In this document: piece by piece, positions 23,813-32,612 of the stretch
Position numbering within the stretch: the first letter of the stretch is position 1
How the letters are laid out: each line of letters begins with the position of its first letter
Notes under the pieces: generated by a model
What the model saw: only the letters and a program-made list of their open reading frames with translations
What the model was told of the DNA's origin: nothing
Database searches by the model: none
Program-made: the position numbers and the translations under genes
Source of the DNA: an uncultured Burkholderiales bacterium
GTDB taxonomy: Bacteria > Pseudomonadota > Gammaproteobacteria > Burkholderiales > Burkholderiaceae_C
Assembly (NCBI GenBank): GCA_903961095.1
Contig: CAJCDH010000026.1
Location: forward strand, 1 to 33,053
DNA: 33,053 nucleotides
Direction of reading: 5' to 3'

Positions 23813-23857
23813 TTAGCCCCACTGAAAAGGTCCGAGTCTCTCTGGCCTATCTCTGAC

Positions 23858-23884
23858 AAAAAGCCGGTTTTGACCGGCTTTTTT
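23858..23884. terminator. Bidirectional terminator between the phasin and patatin-like genes
   Basis: An 11-bp perfect stem AAAAAGCCGGT/ACCGGCTTTTT (23858-23868 with 23873-23883) and a 4-nt loop. A T-run follows on the plus strand and an A-run (T on the minus strand) lies on the other side. It serves the two convergent genes. Confidence 0.9.
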
Positions 23885-23906
23885 GTTTTCAAAGTTCAAA
23901 ACATGA

Positions 23907-24917
23907 TCAGGGCTTTACGGCATAGCCTTTGAGTATTTCTTTGAGCTTGGGCAAGGCTTTCAGCATGGCTTCTCTGCCCGCCTCAATAGATTTTCTTCTG
24001 GCGGCAAAGTCGGCACTCTTCACGCCCGATAAAGCCGGCTTGACCACCACATCAGCATCTTTCAACAAAACGGTGTTCAAGCTTTTGCCCATGATGTTGA
24101 ATGTTTGCATCAAAATTTGAAAAGTGTCTGATGCAGGGCTGCCTTCAGGGTCGGTGGAAATATCGACCGCAATGACCACGTTAGCGCCCATTTCACGAGC
24201 CTGCCTGACAGGAACAGGCGAGACCAATCCACCATCTACATACTCTCTGCTGCCAATTTTGACGGGCTGAAACACAGCGGGTACGGCGCTAGAGGCCCTC
24301 ACGGCAGAACCCGTGTTACCTCTTCTGAAAAGTACCGGCTCTCCGTTGTGTAAATCGGTGGCCACAATGCCAAGGGGAATCTTCATTTGTTCAATCAGAC
24401 GATTTCCAACTTGATTGTTGACATAGCGAGCCAGTGCCTCACCTCTCAATGCGCCTCTGTTCAAAATAGGCATCATCCAATCTGTGATTTCTGCTTCTTC
24501 CATGGTCTCGGCCACACGCCGCAATTGTGTGCTATTTTTGCCACTGGCATACAAGGCGGCAACCAAACTTCCGGCAGAAGTTCCAACCACAAGCTCAGGT
24601 TGTATGCCGGCCTCTTCCAACACCTGGATGACTCCCACGTGTGCAAATCCTCGCGCAGCTCCGCTCCCCAATGCCAAACCCAAATGCAACACTTTAAGGG
24701 GCACAACAGGTTCAGTAACGATGGGCTCTGCAGGTTTTGCGACAGATACAGGTGTCTCAATGGAAACGGGGGGTTTGACAACATTTGTTTCAGGCGGTTT
24801 GACGCTGGCACAGCCCGTCAAAACAAGCACACCGATCAAACTCAAGCGGCACACACTGATCTTGAGCAAATCTTGCCAAACATTGTTTGACCCTAAGGGC
24901 CATGACTTCACTTGCAT
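23907..24917 (-). CDS. Patatin-like phospholipase lipoprotein (RssA-like)
   Basis: A 336-residue predicted lipoprotein acyl hydrolase. The signal sequence ends in the lipobox LTGC (Cys36), then a Pro/Val-rich linker, then the patatin domain from about residue 77. The oxyanion region is LGSGAARGFAHVGVIQVLEE, the nucleophile lies in GTSAG (Ser114), and the catalytic Asp in DGG (Asp228). The Ser-Asp dyad is therefore complete. It would act on phospholipids or other lipids at the periplasmic side. The start has no ribosome binding site; TTAAAA-N17-TAGATT stands 7 nt before the ATG, so the mRNA may be leaderless. Divergent from the DUF423 gene with only 35 bp between. Confidence 0.9.
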   Translation of the reverse strand: MQVKSWPLGSNNVWQDLLKISVCRLSLIGVLVLTGCASVKPPETNVVKPPVSIETPVSVAKPAEPIVTEPVVPLKVLHLGLALGSGAARGFAHVGVIQVLEEAGIQPELVVGTSAGSLVAALYASGKNSTQLRRVAETMEEAEITDWMMPILNRGALRGEALARYVNNQVGNRLIEQMKIPLGIVATDLHNGEPVLFRRGNTGSAVRASSAVPAVFQPVKIGSREYVDGGLVSPVPVRQAREMGANVVIAVDISTDPEGSPASDTFQILMQTFNIMGKSLNTVLLKDADVVVKPALSGVKSADFAARRKSIEAGREAMLKALPKLKEILKGYAVKP

Positions 24918-24923
24918 AATGCT

Positions 24924-24952
24924 GAATCTACTTTTGAAAAAATTTGGTTTTA
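24924..24952 (-). promoter_or_regulatory. Putative leaderless promoter of the patatin-like gene
   Basis: On the minus strand TTAAAA is followed after 17 nt by TAGATT, and the ATG begins 7 nt later. The -35 partly overlaps the DUF423 start codon region on the other strand. Confidence 0.45.
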
Positions 24953-25384
24953 ATGGAACACCTTCAACAAAGCACCGTGCGGCGCTGGCCTACAGTTTTC
25001 ATTGCGCTGGGCGCATTGATGGCAGCCTTATCGGTCATTTCATCGGCCTACGCCACGCATGGCAACAGTTTAAACGGCACTTCCCCCCTGATGGTCCAAG
25101 CGAGCTTGCAGTTGATGCAATTTCATTCGATTGGCCTTATTTTGGTGGGAATCTTGGGCCAATCTAGGCCCAGCGAAAAACGCCTGCAAATTGCAGGCGT
25201 TCTCTTCTTGCTAGGCTGTTTGCTTTTTTCGATCAACATCTTGGTTCGCGCCTGGCATGACATCCAAACTTTCAGAGCCTTGGTGCCATGGGGTGGCACC
25301 AGTTTTATCTTGGGCTGGTTGGCCTTTGCTTTGGCCTATGTGCGCAAGAGTTCAAAAATTAAGCCACCACCGGCATCCGAATGA
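24953..25384 (+). CDS. DUF423 family membrane protein
   Basis: A 143-residue protein with four hydrophobic helices and the family landmarks: an N-terminal helix with [20 protein letters not shown], a [15 protein letters not shown] segment, and a C-terminal [18 protein letters not shown]. It is similar to E. coli YgdD. Function is unknown across the family. ATG at 24953 fits the family start; in-frame TTG at 24944 is the alternative. Its last 26 bases overlap the end of ahpF on the other strand. Confidence 0.88.
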   Translation: MEHLQQSTVRRWPTVFIALGALMAALSVISSAYATHGNSLNGTSPLMVQASLQLMQFHSIGLILVGILGQSRPSEKRLQIAGVLFLLGCLLFSINILVRAWHDIQTFRALVPWGGTSFILGWLAFALAYVRKSSKIKPPPASE

Positions 25385-26924
25385 GGTGATCAAAGGCGCT
25401 GAGGGCCGCTTTCGCACCATCACCGGCTGCAATCACAATTTGTTTAAAGGGCACTGTGGTGCAGTCGCCTGCGGCAAACACACCGGCCACATTGGTGTGG
25501 CCTTTGGCATCAACCATGATTTCGCCAAATTTGCTCAGCTCTAATGTCCCCTTCAAAAACTCGGTGTTAGGCACCAGGCCTATTTGAACAAACACACCCT
25601 CTAAGGCCACATGCTGCTCAACACCAGAAGCACGGTCTCTAAAGCGAATGCCATTGACCACATTGCCATCGCCTGTGATTTCGGTGGTTTGAGCATGCGT
25701 ATAAATGGTCACGTTGTTGAGACTTTTGAGTTTGTTGACCAGCACTGCATCGGCCTTGAGTTGGTCGGCAAACTCAATCACAGTCACGTGCGCCACAATA
25801 CCTGCCAAATCAATGGCCGCCTCTATGCCTGAATTGCCACCACCAATGACCGCAGTGCGCTTGCCTTTGAACAAAGGACCATCGCAGTGCGGGCAATAGG
25901 CAACGCCCTTATTTTTGTATGCCTGTTCGCCAGGCACATTCACATTGCGCCAGCGAGCACCAGTAGACAAGATCACGGAACGGGCATTTAAAACACCGCC
26001 GTTTTCCATTTGAACTTGGATCAAACCACCGGGCTCAGTCGCAGGTACCACTTTGGCGGCCTTTTGCAAATTCATGATGTCAACACCGTAGTGGCGCACT
26101 TGGGCTTCTAAGGCAGCGCCAAATTGAGGGCCGTCTGTTTGCAACACGGAAATGTAGTTTTCAATGGCCATGGTGTCGTTGACTTGGCCGCCAAAACGCT
26201 CGGCCGCCACGCCGACGCGAATACCTTTTCTCGCTGCATACACAGCCGCTGCTGCGCCAGCAGGACCACCGCCCACAATGAGCAAGTCAAAGGCTTCTTT
26301 GGCATTGATCTTGGCAGCATCGCGGGCTGCCGAACCCGAGTCAATTTTGGCCACAATTTCTTCAAGCGTCATGTGGCCAGAGCCAAACACCTTGCCATTC
26401 AAAAACACCATGGGCACTGCCATGATTTCGCGCTCAGTGACTTCTTGCTGGAAGGCTCCGCCTTCAATGACCACCGTTTTCACTTTGGAATTGAAAATGG
26501 CCATGAGCGACAGGGCCTGCACGACGTCGGGGCAGTTGTGGCAAGACAAAGACATGTAGACCTCAAAATTGAAATCACCTTCCAGCGCTTTGACAGCGTC
26601 CAACACGTCGGTGTCAACTTTAGGTGGATGTCCACCAGTCCACAGTAACGCCAAAACCAAGGATGTGAACTCGTGACCCAAAGGCAATCCTGCAAATCGA
26701 ACACCTTGCGTTTCACCCTCTCGCACCACAAGAAAAGAGGGGGCGCGCACATCAGAGCCCGACGTGTCTAAGCGCACCTTGTCAGACAAACCAACAATGG
26801 TCTCCAACAGACCTCTCATCTCAACGCCAGTCTCGCTGTCGTCCAATGTCGCAATCAGTTGGATGGGGCTTCTCAGCATGCCCAAGTAAGTTTGCAATTG
26901 CGATTTGAGCGTGTCGTCTAACAT
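25359..26924 (-). CDS. ahpF: Alkyl hydroperoxide reductase subunit F
   Basis: A 521-residue flavoprotein disulfide reductase that passes electrons from NADH to AhpC. The N-terminal tandem thioredoxin-fold domain carries the CHNC redox pair (Cys128, Cys131). Then come the FAD-binding [21 protein letters not shown], the thioredoxin-reductase-type CPHC pair in [20 protein letters not shown], the second nucleotide site [12 protein letters not shown], and the C-terminal [24 protein letters not shown] at 26924 follows GAGGAAAA and matches the family start. It is 104 bp after ahpC with a hairpin between. Confidence 0.96.
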   Translation of the reverse strand: MLDDTLKSQLQTYLGMLRSPIQLIATLDDSETGVEMRGLLETIVGLSDKVRLDTSGSDVRAPSFLVVREGETQGVRFAGLPLGHEFTSLVLALLWTGGHPPKVDTDVLDAVKALEGDFNFEVYMSLSCHNCPDVVQALSLMAIFNSKVKTVVIEGGAFQQEVTEREIMAVPMVFLNGKVFGSGHMTLEEIVAKIDSGSAARDAAKINAKEAFDLLIVGGGPAGAAAAVYAARKGIRVGVAAERFGGQVNDTMAIENYISVLQTDGPQFGAALEAQVRHYGVDIMNLQKAAKVVPATEPGGLIQVQMENGGVLNARSVILSTGARWRNVNVPGEQAYKNKGVAYCPHCDGPLFKGKRTAVIGGGNSGIEAAIDLAGIVAHVTVIEFADQLKADAVLVNKLKSLNNVTIYTHAQTTEITGDGNVVNGIRFRDRASGVEQHVALEGVFVQIGLVPNTEFLKGTLELSKFGEIMVDAKGHTNVAGVFAAGDCTTVPFKQIVIAAGDGAKAALSAFDHLIRMPVVA

Positions 26925-26984
26925 GGTTTTTTCCTCAAGAAATTTCAAATTCAAGTCACTGCGCTGCACAGGCTTGCTCCCAAA

Positions 26985-27001
26985 GCCCTGTGTTTCAGGG
27001 C
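26985..27001 (-). promoter_or_regulatory. Hairpin in the ahpC-ahpF intergenic region
   Basis: A 6-bp perfect stem GCCCTG/CAGGGC with a 5-nt loop, about 27 bp after the ahpC stop. No T-run follows on the minus strand, so it looks like a processing or stability element (partial attenuator) rather than a full terminator. It could explain more AhpC than AhpF. Confidence 0.45.
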
Positions 27002-27028
27002 ATTGAGTTTTTCAGTTTTTATGCGTAC

Positions 27029-27592
27029 TTAGATCTTGCCGACCAAGTCGAGGGTCGGCGTTAAAGTCTTCGCGCCTTCTTTCCACTTAGCAGGGCAGAC
27101 TTGGCCAGGGTTAGCAGCTGTGTATTGAGCAGCAGTGAGCTTGCGCAATGTTTCTGACACATCACGCGCAATCTCATTGGAGTGCACTTCCATGGTCTTG
27201 ATAATGCCTTCAGGGTTGATGATGAAGGTACCGCGCAAGGCTAAGCCTTCTTCAGCAATGTGCACACCAAACGCGTTGGTGAGGGTGTGTGTCGGGTCGC
27301 CTACCAATGGGAACTTGGCTTTGCCTACTGCGGGTGATGTCTCGTGCCACACTTTGTGTGAAATGTGGGTGTCGGTGGTCACGATGTAAACCTCGGCACC
27401 GGCCTTTTGGAAGGCTGGGTAATTGTCAGCAGCATCTTCAATTTCTGTCGGGCAGTTGAAGGTGAAAGCGGCTGGCATGAAAATCAAAACAGACCACTTG
27501 CCTTTGAGGCTGGCGTCGGAAACTTCAATGAACTTGCCGTTGTGGAAAGCTTGTGTTTTGAATGGCTGAACCGGTGTGTTGATGAGAGACAT
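27029..27592 (-). CDS. ahpC: Alkyl hydroperoxide reductase subunit C (2-Cys peroxiredoxin)
   Basis: A 187-residue typical 2-Cys peroxiredoxin that reduces hydrogen peroxide and organic hydroperoxides. The peroxidatic Cys47 lies in FMPAAFTFNCPTEIED (PxxxTxxC) and the resolving Cys166 in GQVCPAKW. Length and spacing match the E. coli enzyme. GGAGT lies before the ATG. AhpF is encoded next and recycles it. A good OxyR-like site is located about 85-120 bp upstream. Confidence 0.97.
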   Translation of the reverse strand: MSLINTPVQPFKTQAFHNGKFIEVSDASLKGKWSVLIFMPAAFTFNCPTEIEDAADNYPAFQKAGAEVYIVTTDTHISHKVWHETSPAVGKAKFPLVGDPTHTLTNAFGVHIAEEGLALRGTFIINPEGIIKTMEVHSNEIARDVSETLRKLTAAQYTAANPGQVCPAKWKEGAKTLTPTLDLVGKI

Positions 27593-27676
27593 ATTTTTTA
27601 CTCCAAGTAGTTTTTAAAAATGAGCAATGAAAAAATTCATTAGGGTCGATACTAATAGTGTTTACCCTTGTAGTTG

Positions 27677-27713
27677 ATTGATACTCACTATGTAAGCGAT
27701 AGCCAAAATCGTC
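27677..27713. promoter_or_regulatory. OxyR-like binding site upstream of ahpC
   Basis: ATTG-N7-CTAT-N7-ATAG-N7-CGTC, compared with the OxyR pattern ATAG-N7-CTAT-N7-ATAG-N7-CTAT. The two inner quartets are perfect, the outer left matches 3 of 4 and the outer right 2 of 4. Position about 85 bp upstream of the ahpC start fits activation. Confidence 0.55.
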
Positions 27714-27780
27714 AGAGTTTTGCGGGAGCACTCAATGCGTTTAGGCTATTTGTCTTCTGAAAAATTTCAAAGGCGCATAA

Positions 27781-27801
27781 TTGACGTTAACGTAACGTCA
27801 A
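27781..27801. promoter_or_regulatory. Operator-like inverted repeat before the SDR gene
   Basis: Arms TTGACGTTA and TAACGTCAA, perfect, separated by ACG. It ends 4 bp before the ribosome binding site of the SDR gene, a typical repressor site position. The ACGT-rich pattern recalls MerR-family LiuR-type operators of branched-chain amino acid and fatty acid catabolism (inference). Confidence 0.55.
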
Positions 27802-27818
27802 CCAAAAAGGAGTGAAAG

Positions 27819-28577
27819 ATGGACATCCAAGGCAAGGTTTTCATTGTGACCGGCGGCGCATCCGGTCTGGGCGAAGGCACTGCTCGCATGCTGGCAGCAC
27901 ATGGCGGCAAAGTGGTCATTGCAGACATGCAAGCCGAAAAAGGCAAGGCCATTGCCACAGAATTGGGCGGTGCATTCGTCAAGTGTGACGTTAGCAACGA
28001 AGCAGACGGTCAAGCCGTGGTTGCCAAGGCAGTGTCGCTGGGTAAATTGGTAGGCTTGGTCAACTGTGCTGGTATCGCTCCTGCCGAAAAAACAGTTGGC
28101 AAAAATGGGGCACATTCATTGGCTGTTTTTAGCAAAACCATTACCGTCAATTTGATAGGCAGCTTCAACATGATTCGCTTGGCTTCTGAAGCCATGTGTC
28201 AAAACGAACCCGAAGCCACAGGCGAACGCGGCGTCATGATTTCCACCGCCTCAGTTGCGGCTTACGACGGACAAATTGGTCAGGCAGCCTACTCAGCTTC
28301 CAAGGGCGGCGTGGTGGGCATGACCCTGCCTATTGCTCGCGATCTGGCCCGCAATGGCATTCGCAACATGACCATTGCCCCCGGCATATTTGGCACACCC
28401 ATGGTGTTTGGTATGCCGCAGGAAGTTCAAGACGCCTTGGCAGCAGCAGTTCCCTTCCCTAGCCGGCTAGGAACACCCAATGATTACGCCAAGTTGGTGA
28501 AGCACATCTTGGAAAATGACATGCTCAATGGTGAGGTTATCCGCTTGGATGGCGCCATTCGACTCGCTCCCAAATAA
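27819..28577 (+). CDS. SDR family oxidoreductase, 3-hydroxyacyl-CoA dehydrogenase type
   Basis: A 252-residue classical short-chain dehydrogenase. The cofactor motif is [10 protein letters not shown] near the N-terminus with an Asp at the end of strand 2 (VVIADMQ), favouring NAD(H). The NCAGI stretch stands for NNAG, and the catalytic triad is Ser in [17 protein letters not shown] with YSASKGG. The sequence is closest to 3-hydroxyacyl-CoA dehydrogenase type 2 / HSD17B10-like enzymes of fatty acid and isoleucine degradation. The C-terminal [20 protein letters not shown] and PFPSRLGTP are characteristic of that group. AAAGGAG precedes the ATG. An inverted-repeat operator lies directly upstream. 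Confidence 0.9.
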   Translation: MDIQGKVFIVTGGASGLGEGTARMLAAHGGKVVIADMQAEKGKAIATELGGAFVKCDVSNEADGQAVVAKAVSLGKLVGLVNCAGIAPAEKTVGKNGAHSLAVFSKTITVNLIGSFNMIRLASEAMCQNEPEATGERGVMISTASVAAYDGQIGQAAYSASKGGVVGMTLPIARDLARNGIRNMTIAPGIFGTPMVFGMPQEVQDALAAAVPFPSRLGTPNDYAKLVKHILENDMLNGEVIRLDGAIRLAPK

Positions 28578-28613
28578 GTCATACTCTCAGCCTTTTAAAG
28601 CTGGAGGGTCTGT

Positions 28614-30461
28614 ATGAGGTTTCCAAAGTCTTGCAACAAGCGGGTGCTTGTCGCTGCTGCTGTCGCCGCTGTTTTAGCCAGCGTCTTAAGCGCTTGTGCA
28701 TTGAAGCAAAAAACATTCAATTACGCCACGCCCGATCAACCCAACGATCCTGTGGGCTATCAAGACAAACCAGGCTGGGCCACCCAAGGCTTTGCAGTGG
28801 CAGCAGCCAACCCTTTGGCCACGGATGCAGGTTATCAAATCCTCATGGCAGGCGGCTCGGCCATCGATGCGGCCATTGCAGTCCAAATGGTTTTGACTTT
28901 GGTTGAACCTCAATCGAGTGGTATTGGAGGGGGCGCATTTGTGCTTCACCACGATGGCAAAAAGGTAGAAGCCTATGATGGCCGCGAGCTTGCGCCCGCT
29001 GCCGCCACAGACAAACTCTTTCTGGATGCACAAGGCAAACCTTTGCCCTTCATTGAAGGGGTTGTGAGCGGTCTTTCAGTGGGTGTGCCTGGCACCTTGA
29101 GTGTGTTGGAAACAGCTCACAAAGAGCATGGCAAACTGCCTTGGGCCACCCTCATGCAACCCGCCATTCAATTGGCAGAGCAAGGCTTCAAACTCAGCCC
29201 GCATTTGCACCGAGCACTGATGGCAGAGAAGTTCTTGATGAACGACGCCGTGGCTGCAAGTTATTTCTTCGATGGGCAGGGCAAACCTTTTCCCATAGGG
29301 CACGTTCTGAAGAATCCAGAATTGGCTGCGGTATTGAGAGACGTCGCAAAACGCGGTGCTCAAGCCCTCCAACAAGGCCCCGTGGCCGAAGCCATTGTGC
29401 AGAAAGTACGGAATCACCCTCAACGTCCTGGCAGTATGACGCTGCAAGACTTGGCCAATTACAAAGTCAAAAAACGCGAACCCTTGTGCTTTGACCATGC
29501 GGTGCAAACCACAGGCAAAACCTTCCAGCTCTGCGGCTTTCCACCGCCCAGCTCTGGCACATTGGCCATAGGACAAATGTTGGGCATCTTAAACAACACG
29601 CCCGCTGGAAAAATGTCTCTCGAACAAGGCTTGCCCTCCTCAGAGTGGCTGCACTTCTATACCGAGGCTGCCAGATTGGCATTTGCAGACCGTGGACAGT
29701 TTGTCGGCGATCCAGACTATGTGAAGGCACCCGGTGGCGATTGGAAAACGATGTTGCATCCCAGCTACCTCCAGCAACGCAGCGGCCTCATTGGCGCACA
29801 GAGCATGAAGGTCGCACAACCAGGCAATCCTGCTGAATCCAAAACAGCCTATGCGCCCATGCCTGCGCAAGAGGAGTACGGCACCAGCCATATCAGCGTG
29901 GTCGACAAAAACGGCAATGCGGTGGCCATGACCACCACCATTGAAGCCGTATTTGGCTCAAGGCTGATGGTCAACTCAGGTCAAGGCAGGTCGGGTGGTT
30001 TCTTGCTGAACAACGAACTGACAGATTTCAGCTTTGCACCCACTGATGCCAAAGGCTTGCCCATTGCCAATCGGGTTGAAGGTGGTAAGCGCCCAAGGTC
30101 TTCGATGTCGCCTACTTTGGTGTTTGAAAAAGACAGCGGCAAATTAAAGATGACTGGCGGCAGCCCTGGTGGTGCTGTCATCATTCATTACACAGGCAAG
30201 CTGCTGATTGGCACTTTGCAGTGGGGCTTGAACACCCAACAAGCGATCAATTTACCCAACTTCAGTTCGCTCAACGGGCCCACCATTCTGGAAGAAAAAC
30301 GTTTTCCTGAAAGTACGATCAAAGCACTTCAATCTAAGGGCCATGACGTGCGCGAAACGCCACTTCCCAGTGGCCTTCAAGCCATAGAAGTGACGCCCAC
30401 GGGGTTCTTTGGGGGCGCAGATCCTAGGCGTGAAGGTATTGTGATGGGGCCGAAACCCTAA
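28614..30461 (+). CDS. ggt: Gamma-glutamyltransferase, predicted lipoprotein
   Basis: A 615-residue N-terminal nucleophile hydrolase that cleaves the gamma-glutamyl bond of glutathione and transfers or hydrolyses it. The signal sequence ends in LSAC (Cys28), predicting a lipoprotein. The large subunit holds GYQILMAGGSAIDAAIAVQM and SSGIGGGAFVLHH. The autoprocessing site is EEYGTSHISVVD with the nucleophile Thr424; the small subunit then begins at that Thr. GKRPRSSMSPTLV and TGGSPGGAVII complete the active site. GGAGGG lies before the ATG, 36 bp after the SDR gene. It probably supplies glutamate and cysteinyl-glycine from periplasmic glutathione. Confidence 0.95.
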   Translation: MRFPKSCNKRVLVAAAVAAVLASVLSACALKQKTFNYATPDQPNDPVGYQDKPGWATQGFAVAAANPLATDAGYQILMAGGSAIDAAIAVQMVLTLVEPQSSGIGGGAFVLHHDGKKVEAYDGRELAPAAATDKLFLDAQGKPLPFIEGVVSGLSVGVPGTLSVLETAHKEHGKLPWATLMQPAIQLAEQGFKLSPHLHRALMAEKFLMNDAVAASYFFDGQGKPFPIGHVLKNPELAAVLRDVAKRGAQALQQGPVAEAIVQKVRNHPQRPGSMTLQDLANYKVKKREPLCFDHAVQTTGKTFQLCGFPPPSSGTLAIGQMLGILNNTPAGKMSLEQGLPSSEWLHFYTEAARLAFADRGQFVGDPDYVKAPGGDWKTMLHPSYLQQRSGLIGAQSMKVAQPGNPAESKTAYAPMPAQEEYGTSHISVVDKNGNAVAMTTTIEAVFGSRLMVNSGQGRSGGFLLNNELTDFSFAPTDAKGLPIANRVEGGKRPRSSMSPTLVFEKDSGKLKMTGGSPGGAVIIHYTGKLLIGTLQWGLNTQQAINLPNFSSLNGPTILEEKRFPESTIKALQSKGHDVRETPLPSGLQAIEVTPTGFFGGADPRREGIVMGPKP

Positions 30462-30489
30462 TCGAACAATAGCTCAGCGCCAGTTTTAA

Positions 30490-32451
30490 TCAATACGCTT
30501 GACCCAGCTGTCCCAAGATGGCTGGGTTTTCCAAGGTGCTGATGTCTTGCGTAATTTCCTCGCCTTTGGCCAAGCTGCGCAGTAAGCGGCGCATAATTTT
30601 GCCAGAGCGGGTCTTGGGCAAGTTCTCGCCAAAGCGAATGTCTTTGGGCTTGGCAATGGGGCCAATTTCTTTGGCGATGTGATCGCGCAATTGCTTGGCA
30701 ATGGCCTTGCCCTCTTCGCCTGTGGGCAAGGGGCGCTTCAGCACCACAAACGCACAAATGGCTTCACCGGTGGTTTCATCGGGACGACCCACCACAGCAG
30801 CCTCAGCCACCAACTCGGTGCAGCTGACCAAAGCAGATTCAATTTCCATGGTGCCCATGCGGTGACCCGACACATTCAGCACATCGTCAATACGACCTGT
30901 GATGGTGAAATATCCAGACTCAGCATCGCGAATGGCACCATCGCCGGCCAAGTAATACTTGCCTTGGAAATCGGCTGGATAGTAGCTCTTGATGAAGCGA
31001 TCAGGGTCACCCCAAATAGTGCGAATCATGGAAGGCCATGGGCGCTTGACCACCAAGATACCGCCTTGTCCGTTGGGCATGTCTTTGCCAGTTTCGTCCA
31101 CGATGGCGGCTTGAATGCCAGGGAACGGCAGTGTGCAAGAACCGGGCACCATGGGCGTCACACCAGGCAGCGGCGTAATCATGTGGCCACCGGTTTCGGT
31201 TTGCCAGAAGGTGTCAACAATGGGGCAATTGCCGCCGCCCACATGCTTGTGGTACCACTCCCAAGCTGCTGGGTTGATGGGCTCGCCCACTGAGCCAAGC
31301 AAACGCAAGCTGCTCAAGTTGTAGCTCTTAGGATGCACCGCGTCGTTGGCTTCAGCAGCTTTGATCAAAGAACGAATGGCAGTTGGGGCTGTGTAAAAAA
31401 TCGAGACCTTGTGGTCTTGAATCATTTTCCAGAAGCGGCCTGCGTTGGGGAATGTAGGCACGCCCTCAAACACAATTTCGGTACCGCCCAAAGCCAAGGG
31501 GCCATAGGTAATGTAAGTGTGGCCAGTGACCCAACCAATGTCGGCCGTGCACCAGAACACGTCGTCTTGTTTCAAGTCAAAGGTCCATTTGGTGGTAAGG
31601 GCCGCGTGCAACAAGTAGCCGCCAGTAGAATGCTGAACACCCTTTGGCTTGCCTGTAGAGCCTGAGGTGTAGAGCAAAAACAAAGGATGCTCTGCACCCA
31701 CCCACTCTGGCTCGCAGGTGCTGGCTTGCTTGGCCACCAAGTCGTGCATCCAGATGTCGCGCCCAGCCGTCATGGCAACGTCAGAACCACTGCGCTTCAC
31801 CACCAACACATTATTGATACTGCCGCAACCGCCCAATGCAATGGCGTCGTCGACAATGGATTTCAAGGGCAGTTGCTTGCCACCGCGAATTTGGTGGTCT
31901 GCAGTGATAACGGCTTTGGCGCCCGTGTCTTCAATTCGATCACGCAATGACTGGGCTGAGAAACCACCAAACACCACGGAGTGTGTGGCACCAATGCGGG
32001 CGCAAGCTTGCATGGCCGCCACGCCATCTATGGACATGGAAATGTAGATAACAACGCGGTCACCTTTTTGGATGCCAAGGGATTTGAGGCCGTTGGCAAT
32101 CTGGCAGGTTTTGGCGAGCAATTCGCTGTAGGTAATGCGCGTAATTTCACCGCCGTCGGCTTCAAAAATGAGGGCTGTTTTATTGCCCAAGCCTTTTTCC
32201 ACATTGCGGTCTAGGCAGTTGTAAGAGGCATTCAGAGTGCCGTCTTCGAACCATTTGAAGAAAGGTGCCTTGGACTCGTCCAAGACCTTGGTGAAGGGGG
32301 TTTTCCAAGAAATGAACTCTTTGGCAAGCCTAGCCCAGTAGCCCTCGTAATCAGTTTCAGCCTCTTTACAAAGGGCTTGATAAGCTGGCATGCCTGAGAT
32401 GTGGGCATTTTTAACGAAGTCAGCACTGGGCTGGTAAACGGTGGCGCTCAT
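30490..32451 (-). CDS. acs: Acetyl-CoA synthetase (AMP-forming)
   Basis: A 653-residue adenylate-forming ligase that activates acetate to acetyl-CoA through acetyl-AMP. The ATP-binding loop [20 protein letters not shown], the core [15 protein letters not shown], the hinge region [17 protein letters not shown], and the C-terminal catalytic Lys segment [14 protein letters not shown] are all intact; that Lys is the usual site of regulatory acetylation. The start [12 protein letters not shown] is preceded by AGGAGAC; a further in-frame ATG nine codons upstream is not preferred. It converges with ggt, 28 bp apart. Confidence 0.97.
   Translation of the reverse strand: MSATVYQPSADFVKNAHISGMPAYQALCKEAETDYEGYWARLAKEFISWKTPFTKVLDESKAPFFKWFEDGTLNASYNCLDRNVEKGLGNKTALIFEADGGEITRITYSELLAKTCQIANGLKSLGIQKGDRVVIYISMSIDGVAAMQACARIGATHSVVFGGFSAQSLRDRIEDTGAKAVITADHQIRGGKQLPLKSIVDDAIALGGCGSINNVLVVKRSGSDVAMTAGRDIWMHDLVAKQASTCEPEWVGAEHPLFLLYTSGSTGKPKGVQHSTGGYLLHAALTTKWTFDLKQDDVFWCTADIGWVTGHTYITYGPLALGGTEIVFEGVPTFPNAGRFWKMIQDHKVSIFYTAPTAIRSLIKAAEANDAVHPKSYNLSSLRLLGSVGEPINPAAWEWYHKHVGGGNCPIVDTFWQTETGGHMITPLPGVTPMVPGSCTLPFPGIQAAIVDETGKDMPNGQGGILVVKRPWPSMIRTIWGDPDRFIKSYYPADFQGKYYLAGDGAIRDAESGYFTITGRIDDVLNVSGHRMGTMEIESALVSCTELVAEAAVVGRPDETTGEAICAFVVLKRPLPTGEEGKAIAKQLRDHIAKEIGPIAKPKDIRFGENLPKTRSGKIMRRLLRSLAKGEEITQDISTLENPAILGQLGQAY
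30502..30530 (+). terminator. Possible ggt terminator within the acs 3' end
   Basis: A 7-bp perfect stem ACCCAGC/GCTGGGT (30502-30508 with 30521-30527), 12-nt loop, then TTTT on the plus strand. It lies 40 bp past the ggt stop and inside the last codons of acs. The T-run is short, so efficiency is uncertain. Confidence 0.4.
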
Positions 32452-32612
32452 TCTTTGTCTCCTTTGGAACTTATTCAAATTACTGGTGCTGAATGTCGTG
32501 CTTGGCTCTTACAAAGCCCTGACTGACAGTATTCTTTCATATCTTGTTAAAACCGACACATTTCGGCAAATGTACGGCTTTAAAATCACCCAAACTCTTC
32601 CAAAGATCACCC

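Noticed and set aside
25359-25384. 26-bp tail-to-tail overlap of the DUF423 and ahpF genes as a sign of a frameshift
   Set aside because: Both C-termini look like normal family ends. Short convergent overlaps are common in compact genomes.
26124-26648. 174-residue plus-strand frame opposite ahpF
   Set aside because: It is antisense to the conserved FAD-binding part of AhpF, with Cys/His/Arg-rich shadow composition.
28578-28613. CAGC/GCTG hairpin before ggt as a riboswitch or attenuator
   Set aside because: Only a 4-bp stem with an 8-nt loop; too weak to claim.
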